Positions 24,632 to 33,259 of a stretch of DNA of 64,000 nt are shown piece by piece; the first letter of the stretch is position 1; each line of letters begins with the position of its first letter. The translations under genes and the position numbers were made by a program. Under the pieces are notes generated by a model. It did not search any database. It saw only the letters and a list, made by a program, of their open reading frames with translations, and was not told the DNA's origin. This DNA is from Agromyces intestinalis (lineage in GTDB: Bacteria > Actinomycetota > Actinomycetes > Actinomycetales > Microbacteriaceae): positions 2,542,001-2,606,000 of the forward strand of contig NZ_CP043505.1 in NCBI RefSeq assembly GCF_008365295.1. Reading direction: 5' to 3'.

Positions 24632-25189
24632 TCACGACGCGGGCTGCGCCGGTTCGCCGTTCAGGGTGAAGAAGAGGCCGAGGCGTTCGCCGGGCGCGAT
24701 CTGCTGGGTCGCGAGGCCTTCCTGTGCGTACGCCCATTCGCCGTCCACGGGCTTGATCCACACCGCCCAGTACGCGAAGGCGGCGGGCATGGTCTGGCAG
24801 GTCTCGTGGTATTCGGTGCCGTCGTCGGCGACGATCGTGTCGCTCTCGGCCGGTGCCCCGTTCACGCGGCAGACGACCTGGTCGCCGTAGTCGTCGGTGC
24901 CCTCGGTCGTGATGCCGGCCTGCGCGAGCGCGTCGGCGGCGACGATGGGCCCGTCGACGACGAGGCACGCCTCGGTCGACGGGTCGTCGGCGGCGTCGAG
25001 GTCGCCGGCATCGACGACGACCGCGACTCCGGCGCAGTCGTTGGAGGCCCCACTCGCGTCATCGGAGGCGGACGCGTTCGGCGACGCCGTCACGGCGGGT
25101 TCGGATGCCTCGGGCGTGCTGCCGGTGCATCCGGCGAGTCCGAACGCGGTGAGGGCGAGGGCGGCGATCACGAGGGGGCGCACGGTCAT
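24632..25189 (-). CDS. Lipoprotein resembling DUF4430 ligand-capture proteins
   Basis: 185 aa. The signal peptide ends in a lipobox (ALTAFGLAGC, Cys21), then a Ser/Ala/Asp-rich linker (22-48). The folded part (about 50-185) has VVVDAGDLDAADDPSTEACL, VVDGPIVAADALAQAGIT, QVVCRVNGAPAESD and FAYWAVWIKPVDGEWAYAQE. This order resembles the transcobalamin-like beta-grasp domain (DUF4430). The stop is 7 nt before the ECF transporter start, so they form one operon. It may hold a vitamin at the cell surface for the importer. The family call is by eye and the ligand is inferred. Confidence 0.72.
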   Translation of the reverse strand: MTVRPLVIAALALTAFGLAGCTGSTPEASEPAVTASPNASASDDASGASNDCAGVAVVVDAGDLDAADDPSTEACLVVDGPIVAADALAQAGITTEGTDDYGDQVVCRVNGAPAESDTIVADDGTEYHETCQTMPAAFAYWAVWIKPVDGEWAYAQEGLATQQIAPGERLGLFFTLNGEPAQPAS

Positions 25190-25241
25190 CCGCCCAGCCT
25201 ATTGGGCGACCGGCGGGCTGCCGCGTTCCTCGATCAGCCGC

Positions 25242-26144
25242 TCAGTACCAACCGGTCGACTGGATGTGCCCCCACGCTCCGCACGGGCTGCCGTACCGCC
25301 CGGCGATGTAGTCGATGCCCCACGAGATCTGGGTGGCGGGGTTCGACTGCCAGTCGGCGCCGTGCGAGGCCATCTTCGACCCGGGCAGCGCCTGCGGGAT
25401 CCCGTACGCGCCGCTCGAGCCGTTCGAGGCGTACACGTTCCAGTGCGACTCGTAGTCCCACACGGCCACGAGGCATCCGAACTGGTCGTCACCCCAGCCG
25501 TAGCGCTGGGCGATCATGTCGCGCGCGATGACCTGCGCCTCGCTGGGGTTGGCGGGCGCCGCAGGGCCGCCCCCGCCCCCGCCGCCGCCCCCGCCGCCGC
25601 CGCCGGACGACTCGTCGGCGGCAGCCTCTCGGGCAGCGCGCTCGGCCTCGACGCGCTCGGCCTCGAGCCGGGCCGCCTCCTCGGCGGCCTTGCGCTCGGC
25701 CTCGGCGCGATCCCATTCGGCGACCGCGGCGGCGAGCTCGTCGGCCTGGGTTCGCGCCGCGTCGACCAGTTCGAACACGCGCGCGGGCGCCATCAGCTCG
25801 GATGCCTCGAGCTGCGCGAGCGTTGCCGCGAGGGCTGCGGCGTCGACCTTGCCCGACGCCGAGGCGACCACGGGCCGGGTGGCGGCGACCGCTTCGTCGG
25901 CGGCGCCGACCGCCCTGGCGACCAGGATGTCGCGGTTCGCGCCCAGCTGGGCCGGGTCGATCTCGGCAGCGGCGCGGAGCTCGGCGGTCTCGGCGACCCG
26001 TTTCGCCTGGTCGTCGATGGTCGACTGCAACATGAATCCGGTGCCCGCCGTGACCGCGAGGCCGGCGACCGCGGCGGATGCCACGACGGCGCGAGCGAGC
26101 GATCCGAGTCGATGCGGTTGCCTCGACGTGGTGGTGTTCCCCAT
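25242..26144 (-). CDS. Secreted lytic transglycosylase (SLT-like) with coiled-coil stalk
   Basis: About 300 aa. A signal or anchor segment lies at 18-40 (VVASAAVAGLAVTAGTGFML). A long Ala/Glu-rich coiled coil (about 45-190) and a run of 13 Gly lead to the C-terminal domain (about 215-300). That domain has YGWGDDQFGCLVAVWDYESH, GAYGIPQALPGSKM and INYIAGRYGS-like ISWGIDYIAGRYG; the Glu in YESHW is the expected catalytic acid. It should cleave peptidoglycan between MurNAc and GlcNAc. GGGGGA lies upstream of the ATG at 26144. The promoter shows TTGTGA, 17 bp, TAAGGT. It diverges from the AidB-like gene. Confidence 0.88.
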   Translation of the reverse strand: MGNTTTSRQPHRLGSLARAVVASAAVAGLAVTAGTGFMLQSTIDDQAKRVAETAELRAAAEIDPAQLGANRDILVARAVGAADEAVAATRPVVASASGKVDAAALAATLAQLEASELMAPARVFELVDAARTQADELAAAVAEWDRAEAERKAAEEAARLEAERVEAERAAREAAADESSGGGGGGGGGGGGGPAAPANPSEAQVIARDMIAQRYGWGDDQFGCLVAVWDYESHWNVYASNGSSGAYGIPQALPGSKMASHGADWQSNPATQISWGIDYIAGRYGSPCGAWGHIQSTGWY

Positions 26145-26232
26145 GCGTTTCCCCCGGGGCCGGGCGCCCGCCGGCGCGTCGACCCGTGCTGATCTTCGGC
26201 CCGGGTCGCGACCCGGGAAAGTCGTCCCGTGC

Positions 26233-26270
26233 ACCTTACGCGAGGATCGCTCAGGTCACAAGGCGGTAAC
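26233..26270 (-). promoter_or_regulatory. Promoter of the transglycosylase gene with possible MtrA-type repeat
   Basis: Reading leftwards, TTGTGA (26261-26256) and TAAGGT (26238-26233) are 17 bp apart. On the plus strand GTCAC (26255) and GTAAC (26266) form an 11-bp-phased direct repeat overlapping the -35. This resembles MtrA sites in front of actinobacterial cell-wall hydrolase genes. The site assignment is tentative. Confidence 0.5.
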
Positions 26271-26299
26271 GGACGGGCGTGGGAGCGCAGAATGTGGAG

Positions 26300-28111
26300 A
26301 TGGCGACGACGCACGAGGTTCGGAACCAGGTGCCCGAGCGGGCCGGCATCGACGAGTTCGCGACGAACCCGCCGCTCGTCGAGGCGGTCTCGCGCTGGGG
26401 GTCGGATGCCTCCGTGTCGGCGTCGGGCGCGACATCCGATCATCGCTCGCACGACCGCCTGTCGGACCTGGGGCGACAGGTCGGCTCGGCCGCATTCCAG
26501 CGCGATGCCGAACTGGCGAACACCCGCCCGCCGCAGCTGCGCACGCACGACCGCTGGGGTCGACGCATCGACGAGGTCGACTACGACGAGTCGTACCACC
26601 GCATCATGACCGCGGCGGTCGGGGCGGGCGCGCACACGTCGGCATGGGCCGAGCCCCGGCCGGGCGCGAGCGTCGACCGCGCCGCCGCGTTCTTCCTGCT
26701 CGCCCAGGTCGAGCCCGGCCACGCCTGCCCGATCTCGATGACCCATGCGGCGGTGCCGACGCTGCGGCTCGGGGCACCCGGGCTCGCCGACGACTGGATG
26801 CCGCGGCTGCTGAGCCGCGACTACGACCCCGCGCTGGGCGGCACCCTTGCGCGCGATCAGGAATTCCTCGCCGACACGCCGGACTACGACCCCCCGGCGA
26901 CGGCGAGTCGGCGAGAAATTCCTGATCCGCGAACGGCGGCCGCGAAGCGCTCGGCACTCATCGGCATGGCGATGACCGAGAAGCAGGGCGGCAGCGACGT
27001 GCGCGCCAACACGACCCGCGCCGAGCTCACCGGCGCCGACACCCCGTGGGGGCGCGAGGTCGTGCTCACCGGGCACAAGTGGTTCTGCAGTGCGCCGATG
27101 AGCGACGCGTTCCTCGTGCTCGCGCAGACCGACGGCGGGCTCGGCTGCGTGTTCGTGCCGAGGATCCTGCCCGATGGGGCGCGCAACGCGTTCGCGATCC
27201 AGCGGTTGAAGGACAAGCTCGGCAACCGCTCGAACGCGTCGAGCGAGGTCGAGTTCGACGGCACCGTCGGCTACCTCGTCGGCGATGAGGGGCGCGGAGT
27301 CGCGACGATCGTGCAGATGGTGACGCGCACGCGCCTCGACTGCGTCATCGGCTCGGCCGCGGGCATGCGCCAGGCCGTCGCCGAGGCCGCCTGGCACGTG
27401 CGCCACCGGCGCGCCTTCGGATCGCTGCTGGTCGACCAGCCCGCGATGCGGGCGGTCGTGGCCGACCTCGCGATCGAGAGCGAGGCGGCGACGCTCACGG
27501 CCATGCGGTTGGCCGCGGCGTACGACGACGATGCGGATGCCTCGACGGATGCCGCAACCGATGCCGCGTTCCGCCGCCTCGCGACCGCCGTCGCGAAGTA
27601 CCACGTCTGCAAGCGCGGGGCCGGGCACGCCGCCGAAGCGCTCGAGTGCCTCGGCGGCAATGGGTACACCGAGGCCTGGCCGCTCGCGCGGCGCTACCGC
27701 GAGCAGCCGCTGCTCGCGATCTGGGAGGGATCGGGCAACGTCATCGCGCTCGACGTGCTGCGTGTGCTCGCGCGGGAGCCGCAGGCCTTCGAGGCGTTCT
27801 TCGAGGTCGTCGGCCGGGCGACCGGGTCGGATGCCGCGTTCGACATCGCCCTCGCGCGCGCCGAAGCCCTCGCCCGCGAGACCGCCCGCGATCTCGCCGA
27901 CCCGGGGGCCGGGGCATCCGTCGCGGCCCTCCGCGCCCGCGAGCTCACCGAGCGGCTCGCCCTCGTGCTGCAGGGCGCGCTCGTCATCGAGCATGCGCCG
28001 GCCGCCGTGGCCGACGCGTTCTGCGCGACCCGGCTCGGCGGGCGGGGCGGGCTCCAGTACGGAATGCTGCCCGCAGACGCCGACCTCGCGGGAATCCTCG
28101 ACCGAGCCTGA
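26300..28111 (+). CDS. AidB-like acyl-CoA dehydrogenase with palindromic insert
   Basis: About 603 aa, longer than the usual ~540. It matches the AidB branch: [52 protein letters not shown], the C-terminal [20 protein letters not shown] and then [14 protein letters not shown]. AidB proteins bind DNA and flavin and take part in alkylation defence; their acyl-CoA activity is weak. Between YDPALGG and AKRSALIGM, where relatives are nearly continuous, about 30 extra residues are encoded by the palindrome 26855-26927. Start choice is uncertain: the ATG at 26300 abuts GGAG, while a GTG at 26294 has GGGAG at good spacing. Confidence 0.88.
   Translation: MATTHEVRNQVPERAGIDEFATNPPLVEAVSRWGSDASVSASGATSDHRSHDRLSDLGRQVGSAAFQRDAELANTRPPQLRTHDRWGRRIDEVDYDESYHRIMTAAVGAGAHTSAWAEPRPGASVDRAAAFFLLAQVEPGHACPISMTHAAVPTLRLGAPGLADDWMPRLLSRDYDPALGGTLARDQEFLADTPDYDPPATASRREIPDPRTAAAKRSALIGMAMTEKQGGSDVRANTTRAELTGADTPWGREVVLTGHKWFCSAPMSDAFLVLAQTDGGLGCVFVPRILPDGARNAFAIQRLKDKLGNRSNASSEVEFDGTVGYLVGDEGRGVATIVQMVTRTRLDCVIGSAAGMRQAVAEAAWHVRHRRAFGSLLVDQPAMRAVVADLAIESEAATLTAMRLAAAYDDDADASTDAATDAAFRRLATAVAKYHVCKRGAGHAAEALECLGGNGYTEAWPLARRYREQPLLAIWEGSGNVIALDVLRVLAREPQAFEAFFEVVGRATGSDAAFDIALARAEALARETARDLADPGAGASVAALRARELTERLALVLQGALVIEHAPAAVADAFCATRLGGRGGLQYGMLPADADLAGILDRA
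26855..26927. repeat. In-frame palindromic element, GATCAGGAA family
   Basis: 26855-26875 pairs with 26907-26927 over 21 bp with one mismatch; arms begin GATCAGGAATT and end AATTCCTGATC. The loop has an inner GCCGG/CCGGC pairing. It adds roughly [20 protein letters not shown] to the AidB-like protein. The outer motif recurs at 42174-42246 between genes. Confidence 0.85.
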
Positions 28112-28215
28112 ACGCCGCGCGCGAGGGGTCCCGGATCTCCGTCGCCCGGGGGGACGGAGCCCGACCGGGCCGCATGCGCGCTGATCACCTTTCGTCGCGA
28201 AGCGGCACACGCCGC

Positions 28216-28233
28216 GTTCATCGGGCGTTCAGC
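28216..28233 (+). promoter_or_regulatory. PHO-box-like direct repeat upstream of phosphodiesterase
   Basis: GTTCATC (28216-28222) and GTTCAGC (28227-28233) are 11 bp apart, like Streptomyces PhoP boxes (GTTCACC units). A -10 TAATCT at 28248-28253 lies downstream. This suggests phosphate-responsive control of the gene at 28303; unproven. Confidence 0.4.
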
Positions 28234-28302
28234 ATCGCATGTTCGGCTAATCTGCACGCGCAGACGCCCGAAGATGCGCGATTCGAACGATGGGATGCCC
28301 CA

Positions 28303-29268
28303 GTGACGATCCGGACGGCCGAGTACCCCCGGCCGAACCACTTCCTGCTCCACATCTCCGACACCCACCTGCTTGCGGGCGGCGGTCGGCTCTACGACCG
28401 GGTCGCCAGCGAACGGCACCTGCGCCAGGTGTTCGACGAGTTCGAGGCATCCGGCGGCCGACCCGACGCGATCGTCTTCACCGGCGATCTCGCCGATCGC
28501 GGCGAACCCGATGCCTACCGGCGGCTGCGCCGCGTGGTCGAGCCCGTCGCCGAGCGGCTCGGCGCCCAGGTCATCTGGGTGATGGGCAACCACGACGACC
28601 GCGGCGCGTTCCGCGAGCATCTCTTCGACCAGCCCGCCGGCTCCACCCGACCGGTCGACCGGGTCGACGACGTGAACGGCCTTCGCATCATCACGCTGGA
28701 CTCCACCGTGCCCGGCCATCATCACGGCGAGGTCACCGGCGAGCAGCTCGACTGGCTCGCCGAGGAACTCGCGACGGATGCCCCGCACGGCACCATCCTC
28801 GCGATGCACCACCCGCCCGTGCCGAGCGTGCTCGACCTCGCGGTATCGGTCGAGCTGCGCGACCAAGGGGGGCTCGCCGAGGTGCTCGAGGGCAGCGACG
28901 TGCGCTCGATCATCGCCGGTCACCTGCACTACTCGTCGACCGCGACGTTCGCGGGCATCCCCGTGTCGGTCGCCTCGGCGACCTGCTACACGCAGGATCT
29001 GAACGTGCCGGTCGGCGGCACCAGGGGCCGCGACGGCGCCCGCGCGTTCAACCTCGTGCACGTGTACCCGACGACGGTGCTGCACTCGGTCGTGCCGCTC
29101 GGCACCTTCCCGGCGCTCGACTGGATCGACGCGCCCGAGAGCGGCCGCCGGCTCGAGGAGGCCGGCATCCGCATCGGCGACCGGGTGGACTCGCCCGCCC
29201 GCATCGACGAGTTCGACGCGTTCCTCGCCCGTTCGGGCCCGTTCACCGAGCCCATCCGGCTCCCCTGA
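28303..29268 (+). CDS. Metallophosphoesterase, CpdA-like 3',5'-cyclic nucleotide phosphodiesterase
   Basis: 321 aa from the GTG at 28303 (GGGA 7 nt upstream). All metal-binding motifs of class III phosphodiesterases are present in order: [34 protein letters not shown] and IAGHLHYS. These bind two metals and hydrolyse a phosphodiester, typically cAMP in CpdA. No signal peptide, so it is cytoplasmic. It resembles Rv0805-type actinobacterial enzymes in length. It stands alone after the AidB-like gene, is followed by a palindromic terminator, and has a PHO-box-like repeat upstream. The actual substrate cannot be read from sequence. Confidence 0.88.
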   Translation: MTIRTAEYPRPNHFLLHISDTHLLAGGGRLYDRVASERHLRQVFDEFEASGGRPDAIVFTGDLADRGEPDAYRRLRRVVEPVAERLGAQVIWVMGNHDDRGAFREHLFDQPAGSTRPVDRVDDVNGLRIITLDSTVPGHHHGEVTGEQLDWLAEELATDAPHGTILAMHHPPVPSVLDLAVSVELRDQGGLAEVLEGSDVRSIIAGHLHYSSTATFAGIPVSVASATCYTQDLNVPVGGTRGRDGARAFNLVHVYPTTVLHSVVPLGTFPALDWIDAPESGRRLEEAGIRIGDRVDSPARIDEFDAFLARSGPFTEPIRLP

Positions 29269-29272
29269 CCAC

Positions 29273-29308
29273 GCTGGTCGAGGAGCGCTCGATCGTCGCG
29301 ACTCGACC
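29273..29308. terminator. GGTCGAG-type palindrome between convergent genes
   Basis: GGTCGAG (29276-29282) pairs with CTCGACC (29302-29308), with an inner GCGCTCGATCGTCGCG-like loop. It is a copy of the palindrome family also seen at 22574, 23315 and 55904, and lies in the 64-bp convergent gap. Confidence 0.65.
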
Positions 29309-29332
29309 GGCAGCGGCGATCGGGCGGGTGGG

Positions 29333-31006
29333 TCAGCCGCCGACGGACCGCGCGAGGGATGCCACGTCGCGCGCCGCGGCATCCGTCGCTTCCTTCTCCC
29401 ACGGCGCCGGGAACGGGAAGTACCGGTCGAGGAACTCGGTGACCGCGGCCGTGCGCTCGCCGACCGAGATCTCGGGCTTCGACCCGTCGTTCAGGCAGAA
29501 CATGTCCTGATCGCGCCGCTCGAGCAGCCGATCCATCGCGGGCAGCGCGCGCTTGAGCGTCGTCTCGATGTACTGCACCTTCGCTTGCGTCTGCGTGACC
29601 GCCTTGCCGGTCATGAGCGCGTAGTAGTGGTAGAGCGAGTTCGTCACCGAGATGTCGGTCGCCGATCGGAACGGGCTCGCCGTGGTGCGGCGGAACTCGT
29701 CGGCGAACTCCCGCTCGAGTTCGCGCATCACGCTGCGGCGCAGCGGTGCCGCGCAGTGCTCGAGATGGCGGGTCGTGACCCGACCGAATCGCGACCGCAG
29801 CAGCGCGCGATTGACGCGGGCCGCGTTCTCGAAGCCGCTGCGGTCGGGGCTCGACTCGCCGAGGCCGATCCGGGTTCCCGCCTCGACGAACCGCGTGATT
29901 CCGCCGGGCGAGAAGAACAGTTCGGGCGAGACCGCGCGACCGAAGAACATGTCGTCGTTCGAGTAGAGGAAGTGCTCGGACAGCCCGTCGATGCGGTGCA
30001 GCTGGGCCTCGACCGCGTGCGAGTTGTGGGTCGGCAGGTCCTCGGGGCGCGCGAAGAACTCCTCGCTGCGCACGATCCGCACCTTCGGGTGCTCGGCCAG
30101 CCACTTCGGGGCGGGGGAGTCGGTCGCGATGAAGATGCGCCGGATCCACGGGGCGAACAGGTGCACGCTCCGCAGCGCGTACTTGAGCTCGTCGATCTGT
30201 CGGTAGCGGGCCTCGGAGTCATCGCCGTCGCCGACGACGTAGCTCTGCATGCGCTTCGCGCGCTCGCGCACGAAGTCGTCGCTCGACCCGTCGACCCACG
30301 AGAACACCAGGTCGATGTCGAAGTCGACGTCGCCCGCGAGCGGCGCCCACATGTGCTCGAGCGTCGTCCACTCGCGGCCGAACAGCTCGACGGTGTCTTC
30401 CACCGCTTCGCCGCGCGGCAGGGTCGTGCGCATGAGCGCGTTCGGCAGCGGCGCGTGGATCGTCGTCTCGCCGAATCGCCACAGCTCGAGCTGCACCGCG
30501 GTCGCCCTGCCGTACCGCAGCCGGCCGAGCGGTTCGATGCGCGGCCGGTACAGGCGGAACGCGCTGGCCTTCCGGTGCGTCGACAGGTGCCCGTCGGCCA
30601 GCAGCACGGGGCGGGTCTCGCGGGCGCGGCCCGGGGCGATCGCGGCCGAGTAGAAGGGCTCCTCGGCGAACGCCTCGGCGAAGGCACGGGCCAGCGCCTT
30701 GCGCTGGGCCCGGTCGACGGCGATCACGGGGCGGTCGCCGTCGCCGCGCACGAGCAGGTGGCGGATGCCGGTCGCATCGAGCACGTCGCGGATCGCGAGC
30801 AGGTCCTCGGTCATCGACTCGCGCGGCGTCAGGTGCCCGTTGCGCAGGGCGTATTCGCCCTTGCGGATGACCAGGTCGGTGCGCTCGAAGCGCCGCCCAC
30901 CGGAGACGATGGCCGGCTCAGCAGCGTCGGTGAGCGACAGCGCGGGCGGCGGGGCCGGTTCGGCGGCGGCGAAGGCGGAACGGGTGCCGGGGTCGCGGTC
31001 GGTCAC
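29333..31006 (-). CDS. Stealth-family sugar-phosphate transferase
   Basis: About 557 aa from the GTG at 31006 (GGAG 11 nt upstream; -10 TAGAAT at 31052-31047). The Stealth conserved regions are seen: CR1 DIDLVFSWVDGSSDDF (about 229), CR2 DELKYALRSVHLFAPWIRRI (about 275), CR3 HNSHAVEAQLHRIDGLSEHF then LYSNDDMFFGR (about 340), and CR4 near LNDGSKPE (about 510). Stealth proteins transfer hexose-1-phosphate units onto glycans, as in capsule synthesis and GlcNAc-1-phosphotransferase. The first 215 residues are an actinobacterial extension. It probably decorates a cell-wall or capsular polymer. No other glycan genes adjoin it. Confidence 0.88.
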   Translation of the reverse strand: MTDRDPGTRSAFAAAEPAPPPALSLTDAAEPAIVSGGRRFERTDLVIRKGEYALRNGHLTPRESMTEDLLAIRDVLDATGIRHLLVRGDGDRPVIAVDRAQRKALARAFAEAFAEEPFYSAAIAPGRARETRPVLLADGHLSTHRKASAFRLYRPRIEPLGRLRYGRATAVQLELWRFGETTIHAPLPNALMRTTLPRGEAVEDTVELFGREWTTLEHMWAPLAGDVDFDIDLVFSWVDGSSDDFVRERAKRMQSYVVGDGDDSEARYRQIDELKYALRSVHLFAPWIRRIFIATDSPAPKWLAEHPKVRIVRSEEFFARPEDLPTHNSHAVEAQLHRIDGLSEHFLYSNDDMFFGRAVSPELFFSPGGITRFVEAGTRIGLGESSPDRSGFENAARVNRALLRSRFGRVTTRHLEHCAAPLRRSVMRELEREFADEFRRTTASPFRSATDISVTNSLYHYYALMTGKAVTQTQAKVQYIETTLKRALPAMDRLLERRDQDMFCLNDGSKPEISVGERTAAVTEFLDRYFPFPAPWEKEATDAAARDVASLARSVGG

Positions 31007-31277
31007 GTAGGAAGGGTCTCCTGTCTGCAGCGGGCGGAACACTCCGATTCTACCGGCCGGGCGTGCGCGCTGAGCGGTGGAGGGCGGTTCGAGAAGACCC
31101 GCCACGCCTGTCCGCCGTCCGAGGGGTGATCACCGCACGATCACGGTTCGTGGAAGAAACGTGCATGCCCAGCACCGCGCCCGGGTCACGGCGAGCCACT
31201 GCGTCCGCGCACCGCGCAAACCCGCGACGTGAGGGCCTGCCGCCGGAGGCATGCCGCGTAGGCTCGAAGGCGGGCTC

Positions 31278-31342
31278 GGACACGAGGCTCGAACACGACG
31301 TCCGGACGCGAGGTCCGGACACGAGGTCCGGACGCGAGGGGG
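31278..31342 (+). repeat. Five 13-nt tandem repeats ending in a ribosome binding site
   Basis: Units GGACACGAGGCTC, GAACACGACGTCC, GGACGCGAGGTCC, GGACACGAGGTCC and GGACGCGAGGGGG occupy 31278-31342 without gaps. The last unit carries GAGGGGG, the Shine-Dalgarno for the ATG at 31347. The rest of the 31007-31346 gap holds the Stealth promoter and a GTGATC-N7-GATCAC palindrome (31126-31144). Confidence 0.82.
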
Positions 31343-31346
31343 ATGG

Positions 31347-32795
31347 ATGCCGCAACTCGACGCGATCGTCGTGGGCTCGGGCCCGAACGGGCTCGCCGCC
31401 GCGGTGACGCTCGCGCGGGCCGGGCTCTCGGTCCGGGTCTACGAACGTGCCGACGAGGTCGGCGGTGGCCTGCGCACCGCTGAGCTCACGCTGCCCGGCT
31501 TCCGCCACGACGTCTGCTCGGCCGTGCACCCGCTCGCCCTCGCGTCGGGCTTCTTCCGCGCGTTCGGCCTCGACCGGCGGGTGCAGTTCGCGGTGCCCGA
31601 GCTCTCGTACGGCCACCCCCTCGACGATGGTCGGGCCGGGCTCGCCTGGCGCGACCTCGACCGCACGGTCGACGGGCTCGGCGCCGACGGCGAGGCGTTC
31701 CACGGACTGATGGGTCCGCTCGTGCGGCATGTCGACGAGGTGGCCCGGTTCACGGGCTCGCCGCTCGTGGGGATTCCGAGGCATCCGCTCGTGGCCGCGC
31801 GGTTCGGCTTGGCCGCGCTCTCGCAAGGCACGCGCGCCTGGGACGCCGGATGGCACGATGAGGTCGCGCCCGCGCTGCTCACCGGTGTCGCGGCCCACGC
31901 CATCCTGCCGCTGCCGTCACTGGCCGCGGCGGGTGCGGCGTTCTCGCTCGGGGTGCACGCGCACGCGCGCGGCTGGCCCGTGCCGATCGGCGGCAGCCGG
32001 GCGATCGCCGACGCGCTCGTCGCCGATCTGGTCGCGTTCGGCGGCGAGGTCGTCACGGGTCACGAGGTGTGCGACCTGCGCGACCTGCCGAGTGCGCGCG
32101 CGGTGCTGCTCGACGTCACCCCGCAGGCCCTCATCCGGATCGCGGGCGACGCGCTGCCCCGCGGCTACGCCGACCGGCTGGCGCGGTTCCGCTACGGCAA
32201 CGGCGTGGCGAAGGTCGACTTCGCACTGTCGGGCCCGGTGCCGTGGCGCGAGCCCGAGCTCGCCCGGGCCGGCACGGTGCACGTCGGCGGCACCCGTGCC
32301 GAGATCGCGGCGGCCGAGAACGCGGTGACCCGTGGCATCCACCCCGATGCTCCCTACGTGCTCGTCTCGCAGCCGTCGGCCTTCGACCCGAGCCGCGCGC
32401 CCCAGGGCCGCCACACCCTGTGGACCTACACGCATGTGCCGCGGGGCTCGAACGTCGACCGCACCGAGGCGATCACGCGGCAGCTCGAGCGATTCGCGCC
32501 GGGGTTCCGCGACGTCGTGCTCGCGTCGTCGTCGTCGACCGCGGTCGACGTGGCCGCCTACAACCCGAACTACGTGCTCGGCGACATCGCGGCCGGCGAA
32601 CCCACGCTCGGCCAGCTCATCGCCCGGCCCGTGCTCGCGCGCGACCCGTGGCGCACGCCTGCGTCGGGCGTGTACCTGTGCTCGGCGTCGACCCCGCCGG
32701 GCCCCGGCGTGCACGGCCTCGCCGGCTGGTACGCGGCGCGCAGTGCCCTGCGCCGCGAGTTCGGCGTACGGCGGATGCCGCGACTCGCGCCGTGA
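31347..32795 (+). CDS. FAD-dependent oxidoreductase, phytoene-desaturase-like
   Basis: 482 aa. The N-terminal dinucleotide fold is clear (DAIVVGSGPNGLAAAVTLAR, then YERADEVGGGLRT), and the C-terminal FAD-closing motif is YLCSASTPPGPGVHGLAGWY. This is the layout of phytoene dehydrogenase-related NAD(P)/FAD proteins. No carotenoid genes adjoin it, so the substrate is open. The frame is open upstream, but the ATG at 31347 follows GAGGGGG directly and the tandem repeat region before it is noncoding in character. The gene ends shortly before a convergent DUF1905 gene. Confidence 0.87.
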   Translation: MPQLDAIVVGSGPNGLAAAVTLARAGLSVRVYERADEVGGGLRTAELTLPGFRHDVCSAVHPLALASGFFRAFGLDRRVQFAVPELSYGHPLDDGRAGLAWRDLDRTVDGLGADGEAFHGLMGPLVRHVDEVARFTGSPLVGIPRHPLVAARFGLAALSQGTRAWDAGWHDEVAPALLTGVAAHAILPLPSLAAAGAAFSLGVHAHARGWPVPIGGSRAIADALVADLVAFGGEVVTGHEVCDLRDLPSARAVLLDVTPQALIRIAGDALPRGYADRLARFRYGNGVAKVDFALSGPVPWREPELARAGTVHVGGTRAEIAAAENAVTRGIHPDAPYVLVSQPSAFDPSRAPQGRHTLWTYTHVPRGSNVDRTEAITRQLERFAPGFRDVVLASSSSTAVDVAAYNPNYVLGDIAAGEPTLGQLIARPVLARDPWRTPASGVYLCSASTPPGPGVHGLAGWYAARSALRREFGVRRMPRLAP

Positions 32796-32871
32796 GCGGG
32801 CCGGCCGCGCTCGCCCACCGGGCTCGAGGCAGGTCGGCCGGGTGCCAACGCCTCGTGCCGAGCAACACGTT

Positions 32872-33165
32872 CTAGAAGTCGACCAGCCGCAGGTCGACCG
32901 CGACCGGCCCGCCCTCGACGAGCCCCTCGGCGACCCGCACCGCCCGCTTCACGGGCAGCACGTACGCCCCCTCGGACGAGTCGGGGAAGATCGATGTGCG
33001 CCACGTCGACCCGCCGACGGTGGCCTCGACGCGCACCGACCCGAAGCCGCGCGGCGGCAACGGCACCTCGCGGATGTCGGCCGACGCGGCCGTGGGCACG
33101 GTGACGAAGTACCACTCGGCGCGCGCCTGCCACTCCCACAGGGGAGCCTCGAACCGGAACCGCAT
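32872..33165 (-). CDS. DUF1905-domain protein
   Basis: 97 aa. FRFEAPLWEWQARAEWYFVT, VPLPPRGFGSVRVEATVGGS and TWRTSIFPDSSEGAYVLPVK match DUF1905, a small beta-rich domain. The YLPVKKAVR-like YVLPVKRAVRVAEGL end is characteristic. Biochemical role unknown. TAGCGT (33177-33172) lies 6 nt before the ATG and no Shine-Dalgarno is seen, so translation is probably leaderless. Convergent with the FAD oxidoreductase. Confidence 0.85.
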   Translation of the reverse strand: MRFRFEAPLWEWQARAEWYFVTVPTAASADIREVPLPPRGFGSVRVEATVGGSTWRTSIFPDSSEGAYVLPVKRAVRVAEGLVEGGPVAVDLRLVDF

Positions 33166-33228
33166 GCAGCCACGCTAGTGACGCCCGCCGACATACGGCG
33201 AGACACGGCGAGATATCCATCGACTTGG

Positions 33229-33259
33229 TGGACACTTCACAGCCCGAGCACGCTAGGCT
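33229..33259 (+). promoter_or_regulatory. Candidate cspA promoter with long 5' leader
   Basis: TGGACA (33229-33234) and TAGGCT (33254-33259) are 19 bp apart. Transcription from here would give a leader of about 210 nt before the cspA start at 33479, as is usual for cold-shock mRNAs. The leader is 33260-33478; nothing coding is seen in it. Confidence 0.5.

Noticed and set aside
26145..26232. ydaO-type c-di-AMP riboswitch before the lytic transglycosylase
   Set aside because: The leader is short and lacks the conserved GAGCC...GGGAACC-type core.
31278..31342. CRISPR-like array
   Set aside because: Units are 13 nt and directly adjacent, with no spacers and no cas genes.
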